In this document: positions 8,085 through 15,667 of the stretch, piece after piece
How the letters are laid out: each line of letters starts with the position of its first letter
How positions within the stretch are numbered: position 1 is the first letter of the stretch
Source: Wylensekiella montiformis
GTDB taxonomy: Bacteria; Bacillota; Negativicutes; Selenomonadales; Selenomonadaceae
Reading direction: 5' to 3'
Assembly (NCBI RefSeq): GCF_009697385.1
Contig: NZ_VUNL01000002.1
Location: 216,946 to 280,945, forward strand
DNA: 64,000 bases
Notes under the pieces: model-generated
What the model was told of the DNA's origin: nothing
The model's input: the letters and a program-made list of their open reading frames with translations, nothing else
Databases searched by the model: none
Position numbers and translations under genes: made by a program

Positions 8085-9325
8085 TCCAGACCGCCCTTCT
8101 CATATGGTTCACCCCCGATGCGTGCATGAAACGCATGAATCGCTTCCCGCTGAACGGCCTTCAGCGGAACATTGTTTTTTCGGGCCAGCTGACAGCAGTC
8201 CTCATATTCCGCCGATACCTGCGTCAGCTGTCCATGCCAGGCGCTGACTTTGCAGTGTACAGGACCGAAGCGTGTTTCAACGACAGCCATATGACGCGCG
8301 GCTTCCAGTCTGGCATCAATCGGAATAACCCGGATTCCGATGCTCGTTGTCTCCCGAAACAACAGATCCGCACAGGCCTCCCGGCAGGAGGAATCCACCA
8401 GAACCGAGAGCTGATGGGCCGGCCGGTTTTTTTTCATAAAAATCGGCGTTGTCCAGACATCCAGTGCGCCTGCATCCAATAATTTTTCATAAAGGTATCC
8501 GTAAATCTGAGGATTCATATCATCGATATTCGTTTCCAAAAGAACGGGCTCTTTCTTTGCCTGTCCCCGATACTCCCCGAGATAAACGCGGAGAACATTG
8601 GGAAGCTCCAGCTCCCATGTCCCCGCGCCATAAGAAATGGATTGAACAGCAAATCCATCCGGCAGAGAAGCACTGTAGTCCGCCAGCGCGGTGACCAGAG
8701 CGGCGCCGGTCGGCGTCGTCAGTTCTTTTTCCGCGCCATAACAAAAACGGGGCCACTGCCTGAGAAGATCCGCAACAGCCGGCGCAGGAACCGGCATGAT
8801 GCCATGCGCGCAGCGTACAAAACCGCTGCCAGTATTGAGCCGTGATGCAAAGATGCGTTCCACGCCGAGATATTCCAGACACCATGCCGTCCCGATGATG
8901 TCCACAATAGAATCCACTGCGCCAACCTCATGAAAGGCCACCTCGTCCGAAGGCCGTCCATGTACACGTCCCTCCGCCTCCGCAATGGCCTGAAACACAG
9001 TCAAAGCGTTTTCGCGTACACGCGAAGGCATCCCGGCCTGATCGATCATTCGCCGGATATCCTTCATCGTTCGATGCACATGCGTCTCATGTTCATGATG
9101 CCCGGACCGGTGCTCTGCCGTCTCCGGCAGGACCACTTCCACATAAACGGAACAAATTCCATTGCGCCGGACCTCTTCTGCCCGCATCACAAACGCATCT
9201 GCTCCCAGCGGCAGTTCCCGGAGTTTTTCTTCCAGCCAGGAAGCCGGTACACCGGCCTGAATGAGCGCCCCCAGCATCATATTGCCGCTGATCCCCGAAA
9301 AGGCATCCAGATATATTGCCTTCAT
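8081..9325 (-). CDS. larC: nickel-pincer cofactor biosynthesis protein LarC
   Basis: A 414-residue CTP-dependent cyclometallase that inserts nickel into the pincer cofactor used by lactate racemase and related enzymes. The family start YLDAFSGISGNMMLGAL, a His-rich stretch near residues 96-105 (HHEHETHVH), the EVGAVDSIVDIIG block and ETNIDDMNPQ are visible. It is one uninterrupted frame, whereas in Lactobacillus plantarum it is made by frameshifting from larC1/larC2. Start ATG at 9325, four bases after the larB stop. LarA and LarE are not in the window. Confidence 0.94.
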   Translation of the reverse strand: MKAIYLDAFSGISGNMMLGALIQAGVPASWLEEKLRELPLGADAFVMRAEEVRRNGICSVYVEVVLPETAEHRSGHHEHETHVHRTMKDIRRMIDQAGMPSRVRENALTVFQAIAEAEGRVHGRPSDEVAFHEVGAVDSIVDIIGTAWCLEYLGVERIFASRLNTGSGFVRCAHGIMPVPAPAVADLLRQWPRFCYGAEKELTTPTGAALVTALADYSASLPDGFAVQSISYGAGTWELELPNVLRVYLGEYRGQAKKEPVLLETNIDDMNPQIYGYLYEKLLDAGALDVWTTPIFMKKNRPAHQLSVLVDSSCREACADLLFRETTSIGIRVIPIDARLEAARHMAVVETRFGPVHCKVSAWHGQLTQVSAEYEDCCQLARKNNVPLKAVQREAIHAFHARIGGEPYEKGGLD

Positions 9326-9329
9326 TCTA

Positions 9330-10088
9330 TCACCTCATACGATTGATCTTGCTGGCCAGAACTCCGGCGCCGAATCCATTGTCAATATTCATAACGGATA
9401 CCCCCGATGCGCAGCTGTTCAGCATGGAAAGGAGCGCTGCCAGACCTTGAAAGGACGCGCCATAACCGACGCTCGTAGGCACGGCAATAACCGGTTTATC
9501 GGTCAGTCCGCCCACCACGCTGGCCAGGGCTCCTTCCATTCCGGCAATGACGATGATCACACGAGCTTCTCGGATTTCCGGCAAATGGGCAAACAATCGA
9601 TGAATGCCGGCAACACCGCAGTCATAGCAGGTTTTGACACAATTCCCCCAGAGATACGCCGTCAGACGGGCTTCCTCCGCCACAGGAATATCGCTGGTCC
9701 CCGCAGTCAGAATAAGGATTGGACGGGAAGGGTCCCGATCCAGTGAAGTATCACGGTCCACATAGATCATGCGGGCCGTTTCATCGTATACAACCTGAGG
9801 CAGCCGCCTGTGAACAAACTGATACATTTCCCGGTCAGCCCGCGTCGCCATCAGGTTCCCCCTGCTCCGCTGACAAAGGGACTGCATGATAGAACTCACC
9901 TGCTCTTTGGTTTTCCCCGCTGCATAGATCACCTCGGGAAACCCCTGACGCAATTCGCGATGATGATCGACTTCTGCAAAACCCATATCCTCAAATGGAA
10001 TACTGCGAATCTGATGAACGGCTTCCTCTTCCGTCATATCTCCTGCCTTATAGCGCCGCAGCAAATCTTGAATATCCGGCTCCGTCAT
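9330..10088 (-). CDS. larB: nickel-pincer cofactor biosynthesis protein LarB
   Basis: A 252-residue carboxylase/hydrolase related to PurE that acts on nicotinic acid adenine dinucleotide, the first step to the nickel-pincer cofactor. The AIR-carboxylase-like parts TAGTSDIPVAEEA, VVIAGMEGALASVVGGL and VPTSVGYGAS are visible. ATG at 10088 follows a run of six G and six A; a strong hairpin lies just upstream. The frame is open further upstream but has no ribosome site there. It forms a two-gene unit with larC. Confidence 0.94.
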   Translation of the reverse strand: MTEPDIQDLLRRYKAGDMTEEEAVHQIRSIPFEDMGFAEVDHHRELRQGFPEVIYAAGKTKEQVSSIMQSLCQRSRGNLMATRADREMYQFVHRRLPQVVYDETARMIYVDRDTSLDRDPSRPILILTAGTSDIPVAEEARLTAYLWGNCVKTCYDCGVAGIHRLFAHLPEIREARVIIVIAGMEGALASVVGGLTDKPVIAVPTSVGYGASFQGLAALLSMLNSCASGVSVMNIDNGFGAGVLASKINRMR

Positions 10089-10114
10089 GCTTTTTTCCCC
10101 CCGATCTTCCGCCG

Positions 10115-10144
10115 GCGCTGGAGCAGGGTCTCCCGTTCCAGCGC
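10115..10144 (-). promoter_or_regulatory. hairpin in the larB leader
   Basis: Imperfect inverted repeat GCGCTGGA...TCCAGCGC with an inner GGG/CCC stem, about 27 bases before the larB start. It has no T-run and so is not a simple terminator. Function unknown. Confidence 0.45.
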
Positions 10145-10177
10145 GAAAAAAAGCAGACCGCGTTTTTTCGCGCCTGC
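10145..10177 (-). terminator. rho-independent terminator after the rsmD-coaD operon
   Basis: Minus-strand stem GCAGGCGCG / CGCGGTCTGC with a loop of six A and a run of seven T, starting 12 bases after the stop of the coiled-coil gene. Confidence 0.8.
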
Positions 10178-10188
10178 CTTTTGATTGT

Positions 10189-10761
10189 TCACTGTTCCGC
10201 CGGAGCCATCTCCCCGCCGGCATTCTGCTGAGCCTGCCGGGCCGCCTGCTGATTCATCTGCTCCTTGGCCTGCTGAAGCACGCTGAGCGCCTGCTGAAGA
10301 CCTGCTTCCGCCTGGCGCACCCCCTGAAACGTTCCGTTCACATGCGAAATCAACTGATCAAACACCTGATTGGCATAAGCATCGGCATCATTTTGCAGCT
10401 GCGCAGCGTTTTTCCTCGTGCGTTCCATAATCTCACGCTCCTGCTGCTGCGTCTGCTGCAGGATGGTTTTGGCCCTATCCTTGGACTGCTGTACGATCTC
10501 GCTCTCCTCGGTCATACGATTCGCATATTGTTTGGCTTCCTTACGAATCCGCTCCGCTTCCTTCTCCGCTTCATGCAGAATCTTATCCCGCTGTTCCACG
10601 ATCTCATTGGCCCGCCGGAGTTCCTGCGGCAGATCCTTACGAAGTTCCTCGACGCAGCGGATGAGTTCCTGATCGTTGACAAACGTTTTTTCTGTAAAAG
10701 GCAGCCGGGTCGCCCCCACCACCATATTTTCCAACCTCGTCAGAGTATCGCGTACCGACAT
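10189..10761 (-). CDS. coiled-coil protein, DivIVA / ATPase-stalk-like
   Basis: A 190-residue, soluble, highly charged protein. From about residue 35 to 175 it is a near-continuous helix rich in Glu, Arg, Gln and Lys with heptad spacing (for example EAEKEAERIRKEAKQYANRM), then a short Gln/Ala tail. There is no signal peptide or membrane segment. It resembles DivIVA and V-ATPase subunit H/E stalks only in general character. It is the last gene of the rsmD-coaD unit, seven bases after coaD. I do not assign a function. Confidence 0.7.
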   Translation of the reverse strand: MSVRDTLTRLENMVVGATRLPFTEKTFVNDQELIRCVEELRKDLPQELRRANEIVEQRDKILHEAEKEAERIRKEAKQYANRMTEESEIVQQSKDRAKTILQQTQQQEREIMERTRKNAAQLQNDADAYANQVFDQLISHVNGTFQGVRQAEAGLQQALSVLQQAKEQMNQQAARQAQQNAGGEMAPAEQ

Positions 10762-10768
10762 ATTCCGC

Positions 10769-11257
10769 CTACTTCCTTTCTTTTTCTTTCATTTCTGTAA
10801 ACGCCTGCTCGACACATTCCGGCACCAAACCGCGGAGCCGCCCCTGAAAACTGTACAGTTCCCGAACACCGGAAGAACTGATAAACGAATATTCCGGGCG
10901 CGTCAGCAAAAAGACCGTATCAATATCCGGGTCCAGATGGCGTATCATATACGCTTCGTTTTCCTCATATTCCAAATCCTTCACAGAACGCACGCCACGA
11001 ACAATAATGCTGGCATCATGCTGCTTCATAAAATCCGTAAGCAGGCCGGAAAACGACAGGACATATACATTGGGCAGATGCTTCACGGACTCCCGCAGCA
11101 GCTCCACCCTTTGTTCTACGGGAAAAAACGCTTTTTTCTTCTGATTATGGAACACGCAGACAATCAGCTCGTCAAACATCCGGCTGGCCCGCTCGAAAAT
11201 ATCTATATGCCCGTTGGTAACCGGATCAAAGCTTCCTGAACATACCGCCCGCTTCAT
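10769..11257 (-). CDS. coaD: phosphopantetheine adenylyltransferase
   Basis: A 162-residue nucleotidyltransferase that makes dephospho-CoA from 4'-phosphopantetheine and ATP. The adenylyl-transfer motif SGSFDPVTNGH (His17) and the second motif ISSSGVRE near residue 127 are present, and length is typical. Its start overlaps the rsmD stop (ATGA), the same rsmD-coaD pairing as in most Firmicutes. It supplies the CoA pathway together with coaX further along the window. Confidence 0.97.
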   Translation of the reverse strand: MKRAVCSGSFDPVTNGHIDIFERASRMFDELIVCVFHNQKKKAFFPVEQRVELLRESVKHLPNVYVLSFSGLLTDFMKQHDASIIVRGVRSVKDLEYEENEAYMIRHLDPDIDTVFLLTRPEYSFISSSGVRELYSFQGRLRGLVPECVEQAFTEMKEKERK

Positions 11258-11832
11258 GAACCCGCCTCCTCAAGATAGGCACGCCATTGAAAAAAACTCA
11301 GCTGCGTCGTGTGTCCGTAGCGCCGGTTCATCACCCGTACCAGCCGATGCAGCGATGGGACCTCCATCTCATCAGCGCCATGTTCCACGACCATTATCCC
11401 CCGCCGATCCATCAGCCCATCCGACTGATCGATTGCGGTCAGAGCCTGCTCCCATAGTCCGCGATGGTAAGGCGGATCGCAAAAGATCAGATCGAACCGG
11501 CGCTGCTGCGCGGCCATTTGCGCCATGGCCGCAAAAACATCGCCGCTATAAACCGATACCCGATCCTGCAGATGCGTCAGCACAGCATTCGAGCGAATCA
11601 ATGCTGCGGTAGACCGATCGACGAACACAGCGGACGATGCCCCCCGGGACAATGCTTCCAGCCCGAGATTTCCCGTCCCGGCAAAAAGATCCAAAACACA
11701 ACGATCCTGAACCTTTCCGCCCAGAATATTAAACAAGGATTCCTTCACCCGGTCGGCCGTCGGCCGGGTCGTCTCCTGTCCTCTCGGTGTTTTCAGACGA
11801 CATCCTCGGGCCGAACCCGTGATGATTCTCAT
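11254..11832 (-). CDS. rsmD: 16S rRNA (guanine966-N2)-methyltransferase
   Basis: A 192-residue Rossmann-fold methyltransferase. It begins MRIITGSARGCRLKTP, has the SAM loop LDLFAGTGNLGLEALSRGA and the catalytic motif CDPPY near residue 125. Start ATG at 11832 after GGATGGAGTGACGCC. It heads the unit rsmD-coaD-coiled-coil gene and is divergent from the DUF4127 gene. Confidence 0.95.
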   Translation of the reverse strand: MRIITGSARGCRLKTPRGQETTRPTADRVKESLFNILGGKVQDRCVLDLFAGTGNLGLEALSRGASSAVFVDRSTAALIRSNAVLTHLQDRVSVYSGDVFAAMAQMAAQQRRFDLIFCDPPYHRGLWEQALTAIDQSDGLMDRRGIMVVEHGADEMEVPSLHRLVRVMNRRYGHTTQLSFFQWRAYLEEAGS

Positions 11833-11877
11833 GGCGTCACTCCATCCCGCAATGAAAAGCTTACAGCAAACAGCTAT

Positions 11878-11906
11878 ATTCTATCATACTTTCCCCGAAT
11901 AGTGAA
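11878..11906 (-). promoter_or_regulatory. probable promoter of rsmD-coaD
   Basis: TTCACT (11906-11901), 17-base spacer, TAGAAT (11883-11878) on the minus strand. The -35 match is weak. Confidence 0.45.
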
Positions 11907-11915
11907 CCGTCCTTA

Positions 11916-11924
11916 TGTTATAAT
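11916..11924 (+). promoter_or_regulatory. extended -10 promoter of the DUF4127 gene
   Basis: TGTTATAAT gives a TG-n extended -10 with a perfect TATAAT, about 50 bases before the gene start. No good -35 is seen, as is common for extended -10 promoters. Confidence 0.55.
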
Positions 11925-11974
11925 AAGAAAAGAAAATGGCGTTCAGTCATCGGATTCCATCAGGAGGATTTTCT

Positions 11975-13672
11975 TTGAAAAAACAGGCATCACTTCTTCT
12001 GCTTCTCATTCTTTTTCTATCTGCGTCCCTAATCTGGCAGCAAACAATCCGGCAGGAACCTGACTCCGTTCCCATCTCTTCCCAGCGCCTGATGCAGGAA
12101 CAGATTCTGCTGGTACCACTGGACGGGCGTCCGCCCTGCCGACAGTTCGTCATTGACGCAGGCCGTATCAGCGGCACAGAGGTCATCACACCGCCGAATA
12201 GTCTGCAGGACTATTATTCTCAGCCGGGCGACACGACCGGTATGCGGAGCTGGCTTTCCGAACATATCGACGGATCCGGCGCGGCCATTCTCTCCATCGA
12301 TCAGCTTCTCTACGGCGGCCTGCTGGCAGCCCGTGAAAAAGAACTCCCGCCCGGAGCGATCGAGGAATTGCTCCAATTCCTCCGTCAGCTTCATGCAAAT
12401 CATCCTGACATTCCGCTCTATGCGTTCAGCATCCTGCCGCGCCAAACACCGCAGGATACGATTGACGGTTATCAGGAACGCCGGGATCTTCTTGCTTACT
12501 CCCGACTGAAGGGCCGTGAGGATGCAGGACTCGCCATAAATTCATCAGAGCTTTCCCGCCTGGAACAGTCCATCCCCACCGGTTCCCTGCAGCGCTATCT
12601 TTCGCATTTTACAGAAAACGAGGCCCTGAACCGCGCACTGATCGAGCTGGTCCGAGAAGGCGTGCTGACACGCCTCATTCTCGGACAGGACGACGGCGAA
12701 CCATACAGCATCCCGAATATCGAAAAAAAGCATCTGCTGGATTGGATCCGCAGCCGGAATCTGTCAGACGGCAGCGTTGTCCTGACACACGGCGCAGATG
12801 AAATCGCCCTATCTCTGCTCGCCTCCATTCACAACGAAAAAACCGGATTCCATCCGCGTATCCACGTGCGATACAATCACGACCGGACCCCGGCGCGTAT
12901 CATGCCTTATATGGCCGTCAGCATAGAACAAACCGTACAGGAGAAAATCGCACTGCTCGGCGGACAACAGACAAACTCTGAAGAAAACGCGGATTTTACC
13001 CTGCTGGTTTCTTCGTGTGACAGCGAGGAAGACGACCTGTCGGCGCGCCGTGATACCGTTCAGGAGCTGGAGCACGACCGCAGCCTCTCTATGCCGGTCG
13101 CCCTCGTTGATCTGAGCCGCCACTTTCAGGCTCAGGAAACCGTGCTGCCTCTTCTCATTCAAAGGGATTATCCCGTCAACGAGCTGATTGCCTACGCCGG
13201 CTGGAACACTACCAGCAATGCGGTTGGCACAGCGCTGGCGCAAGCCAGTCTCTTTGAATCCTCCCGTAGGCAATCCGGTGACCGAGCCGAAGTCATCGCT
13301 GTCACAGCCGCCAATCTCACCTTCCTGCAGAACCGCATTCTGGAAGATTATTTCTATCTGAAAGATACCATTGATCTCATCAACACCACCCTGCAGAAAG
13401 CCGGATATACCAATACCGCCGACCTGGATCTGGAGCACAATTACCGCTGGGCCAATCTCATGCTGCAGCACACCATGAAGAACCAGCTGGCTGTCTATAA
13501 AAACACCCGCTCCTTCCGACAGCCGGTTCGCTTTTCCTCCCCGTCCGGTGATTTTGAGCTCATCATGCAGGATATAACCATTGATCTGAGCTATCCCTGG
13601 CCGCGCACCTTCGAAATCTATCTTCGTTCTGCCCCGCGCCTCGCCATAACCAAAACTCCGGAAGCAGAATAA
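11975..13672 (+). CDS. DUF4127 family exported/anchored protein
   Basis: A 565-residue protein of the uncharacterised DUF4127 family. The start is TTG at 11975, seven bases after AGGAGG. It opens with two Lys and a long hydrophobic segment (LLLLILFLSASLIW), a signal peptide or membrane anchor, so the bulk is outside the cytoplasm. Family marks are ILLVPLDGRPPCRQ, LSIDQLLYGGLLAAR, SILPRQTP, LGQDDGEPYSIPN and AYAGWNTTSNAVGTALAQ. It stands alone on the plus strand between rsmD and tRNA-Gln. Function is unknown; conserved Asp/Asn/Gly motifs look enzymatic, which is my inference. Confidence 0.85.
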   Translation: MKKQASLLLLLILFLSASLIWQQTIRQEPDSVPISSQRLMQEQILLVPLDGRPPCRQFVIDAGRISGTEVITPPNSLQDYYSQPGDTTGMRSWLSEHIDGSGAAILSIDQLLYGGLLAAREKELPPGAIEELLQFLRQLHANHPDIPLYAFSILPRQTPQDTIDGYQERRDLLAYSRLKGREDAGLAINSSELSRLEQSIPTGSLQRYLSHFTENEALNRALIELVREGVLTRLILGQDDGEPYSIPNIEKKHLLDWIRSRNLSDGSVVLTHGADEIALSLLASIHNEKTGFHPRIHVRYNHDRTPARIMPYMAVSIEQTVQEKIALLGGQQTNSEENADFTLLVSSCDSEEDDLSARRDTVQELEHDRSLSMPVALVDLSRHFQAQETVLPLLIQRDYPVNELIAYAGWNTTSNAVGTALAQASLFESSRRQSGDRAEVIAVTAANLTFLQNRILEDYFYLKDTIDLINTTLQKAGYTNTADLDLEHNYRWANLMLQHTMKNQLAVYKNTRSFRQPVRFSSPSGDFELIMQDITIDLSYPWPRTFEIYLRSAPRLAITKTPEAE

Positions 13673-13689
13673 AAGCTGTTTTTCAGGTA

Positions 13690-13718
13690 TTGACAAACAA
13701 AACATCACCCGATATAAT
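13690..13718 (+). promoter_or_regulatory. promoter of tRNA-Gln
   Basis: Perfect TTGACA (13690-13695), 17-base spacer, perfect TATAAT (13713-13718), 34 bases ahead of the tRNA. Confidence 0.88.
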
Positions 13719-13751
13719 ATGTAAATGTTGACGGTATTTCGCCGTTTGCAC

Positions 13752-13827
13752 AGGGGTATCGCCAAGTTGGTAAGGCACGGGTCTCTGAATCCCGCATGCG
13801 TTGGTTCGAGTCCAGCTACCCCTGCCA
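13752..13827 (+). tRNA. tRNA-Gln (anticodon CUG)
   Basis: A 76-base cloverleaf with encoded CCA. Acceptor AGGGGTA/TACCCCT with discriminator G, anticodon arm CGGGT-CTCTGAA-TCCCG giving anticodon CTG, and T arm GTTGG-TTCGAGT-CCAGC. The last anticodon-stem pair is T-T, as it is A-T or weak in many tRNA-Gln. It reads CAG codons. The window also encodes GlnRS, so direct charging is expected. Confidence 0.93.
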
Positions 13828-13840
13828 TATGAATACGAAA

Positions 13841-13871
13841 TCGCTGTTCCGTAAGGAACAGCGATTTTTTT
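13841..13871 (+). terminator. terminator after tRNA-Gln
   Basis: Perfect 10-bp stem TCGCTGTTCC / GGAACAGCGA, four-base loop, then seven T. Confidence 0.9.
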
Positions 13872-13919
13872 ATCCGATGTTAAACGGGTGCTAAGACTCC
13901 CGTTAACATCGGATAAAAA
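13867..13919. repeat. long AT-flanked hairpin, possible dispersed repeat
   Basis: Inverted repeat of about 21 bp with one bulged A: left arm 13867-13888 (TTTTTATCCGATGTTAA-A-CGGG), ten-base loop, right arm 13899-13919. T-runs on the left and A-runs on the right allow it to act as a terminator in both directions. The core ATCCGATG(T/C)TAA recurs at 52816-52835 in another intergenic space, which suggests a small dispersed element. Confidence 0.6.
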
Positions 13920-13957
13920 GAACATCATCCCGAATCGATAGAAACAAACACGAAAAA

Positions 13958-13994
13958 ACGCAGGGCCGTAAGCTGCACATACATGACCCTGCGT
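13958..13994 (-). terminator. terminator after the proline-rich secreted protein gene
   Basis: Minus-strand stem ACGCAGGG / CCCTGCGT extended by A/T pairs, a loop of about 21 bases and a T-run, starting directly behind the stop codon. Confidence 0.75.
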
Positions 13995-13999
13995 TTTTC

Positions 14000-14638
14000 T
14001 CAATGTCTTGGCGGAACGGGCAAAACAGGCGGAAGTTCGACCACTGCCGAAGCCCGCCTGACAGGAACCGGCTGTACAGGCGGAAGCTCGACGATCGCAT
14101 CATGATTCCGCGCGGCCGGCACCGGCTGAATGGGCGGAAGGGCCGTCGTCTGCTCCGGACGCGAATCAGCGGTCCGCCTGAGAGCGGTACTGTGATCCGA
14201 ATCCGTCTGACCTGCACCCTTCACCATAACAGGTGCGGCGATCTGTTTCTCCCGCGGGAGCGCCGGTGCAACGGAAGGACTGGAGGATGCCTGCCTTACC
14301 GGCTCCTTTATCTCCTGCCTTTTTTGCTTTCGCTGCGCATCCACATCCGCCGCAGTAATAATAATCGGTATTGCTTTGTCAACGCGAGTGTTCTGACCTT
14401 TGCTCAATGCTTCCGGAACATTCTTCGCGCGCTCAGCCGATTCCCACCGGAGCTGCGGCCGGTAATGCGGCAGTGCATGTGTGTCTTCTGCCGCGGCATA
14501 CCGGTCCGCCTGTTTTTCTGTGCTTGCGCTGTCTATCCGCTGGCTGGAAGCAGCTGCGGCACTCTGTGTGCCGGCTGTGCCAGTCATAATCAGCATGACA
14601 GCCAGCAAGGAAACCGCCGGCCTGATCTTCCCCTTCAT
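14000..14638 (-). CDS. secreted proline-rich repeat protein, unknown function
   Basis: A 212-residue protein. ATG at 14638 follows AGGAGGCTTTTACC. The first 29 residues form a signal peptide (MKGKIRP, hydrophobic LLAVMLIMTG, Ala-rich cleavage site AAAASS). The mature part is low-complexity, rich in Ala, Arg, Pro and Gln. It ends with three tandem copies of a unit with core LPP(I/V)(Q/L)PVP (about residues 165-210), each preceded by a short Ala/Val linker. No domain is recognised. It is divergent from deoD and stands alone. The proline repeats could span the cell wall or bind an SH3-like partner, but that is speculation. Confidence 0.7.
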   Translation of the reverse strand: MKGKIRPAVSLLAVMLIMTGTAGTQSAAAASSQRIDSASTEKQADRYAAAEDTHALPHYRPQLRWESAERAKNVPEALSKGQNTRVDKAIPIIITAADVDAQRKQKRQEIKEPVRQASSSPSVAPALPREKQIAAPVMVKGAGQTDSDHSTALRRTADSRPEQTTALPPIQPVPAARNHDAIVELPPVQPVPVRRASAVVELPPVLPVPPRH

Positions 14639-14854
14639 GGTAAAAGCCTCCTATATTTATCCTGATGATCTGTTATAGTCTTATTCGCCATTCCTGCCCG
14701 AAATCCTGCCGAAAAGAAAAAGCGGATATTCTCCTTATCCTGCACAGTAGAAGAAAAATAGGACATTTGCCCTTTTCTTATTTGCTATTTTTTCTTATAC
14801 TTTATATGGATTTTAATTTTCAGAACAAGTTTTGAGAAAGAAGGAGCATCAACC

Positions 14855-15565
14855 ATGGCAACACCACATATTGGCGCAGAAAAAGGCGATATCGCAGAGC
14901 GCATCCTCCTGCCGGGCGATCCGCTGCGGGCAAAATTCATTGCCGAACATTTTTTGGACAACCCGAAACAGTATACTTCGGTCCGCAACATTCTGGGATA
15001 TACCGGAACCTATAAGGGCGTTCCTGTTTCGGTACAGGGAACGGGCATGGGCATTCCGTCCATCTCCATCTATGTCCACGAACTGATCCATGAATTTGGC
15101 TGCAAAAAACTCTTCCGCGTTGGTACCTGCGGCGGCATGCATCCGGATGTCAAGCTGCGCGACGTACTGATCGCACAGGGGGCCAGCACGGATTCCTCCA
15201 TCATCAAAAATATCTTCGGCGGCTCCATCAACTATGCACCGCTGGCAGACTTCGACCTGCTTTCCAAGGCCGTAACGAACACGAAAAAGCTGAACCTGCG
15301 CGCTACAGTCGGCAATATCATCTCGGTCGACCGCTTCTATGACGATGAAATCGACAGCGACAAGCTGCGCAAATACGGCGTTCTGGCTGTCGAAATGGAA
15401 GCGGCCGCACTCTATACGCTGGCTGCTGAGGCCCATGTTCAGGCCCTTGCTCTGTTCACCGTAAGCGATCATCTGCTGACTGGCGAAGCCTGCACGGCTG
15501 AAGAGCGTCAGACTTCGTTCAATGACATGATCCGTATCGCATTGGAAACGGCGATCGAAGATTGA
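14855..15565 (+). CDS. deoD: purine-nucleoside phosphorylase, DeoD type
   Basis: A 236-residue hexameric-type phosphorylase that splits purine (deoxy)nucleosides with phosphate in nucleoside salvage. It shows [13 protein letters not shown], the phosphate site RVGTCGGM, the [10 protein letters not shown] purine/ribose site and the catalytic Asp in VSDHL near residue 204. Start ATG after GAAGGAGCATCAACC. Single-gene unit on the plus strand with a terminator behind it. The 216 bases upstream are AT-rich; I see no convincing -35/-10 pair there. Confidence 0.97.
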   Translation: MATPHIGAEKGDIAERILLPGDPLRAKFIAEHFLDNPKQYTSVRNILGYTGTYKGVPVSVQGTGMGIPSISIYVHELIHEFGCKKLFRVGTCGGMHPDVKLRDVLIAQGASTDSSIIKNIFGGSINYAPLADFDLLSKAVTNTKKLNLRATVGNIISVDRFYDDEIDSDKLRKYGVLAVEMEAAALYTLAAEAHVQALALFTVSDHLLTGEACTAEERQTSFNDMIRIALETAIED

Positions 15566-15609
15566 TCCGGATCGCAAAGAATAGATCCAGCACCATATTG
15601 TTGAAAAAA

Positions 15610-15646
15610 ATACCGTCGGCTGACAATCAGCCGGCGGTATTTTTTT
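15610..15646. terminator. bidirectional terminator between deoD and the M18 peptidase gene
   Basis: Stem ATACCGTCGGCTG / CAGCCGGCGGTAT with a five-base loop, seven A on the left and seven T on the right. It can end both converging genes. Confidence 0.88.
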
Positions 15647-15667
15647 CTGCCCTAACGGGCTGTTTTT

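Noticed and set aside
8081..9325. Possible programmed frameshift in larC
   Set aside because: Known for Lactobacillus, but here one frame covers both halves without a break.
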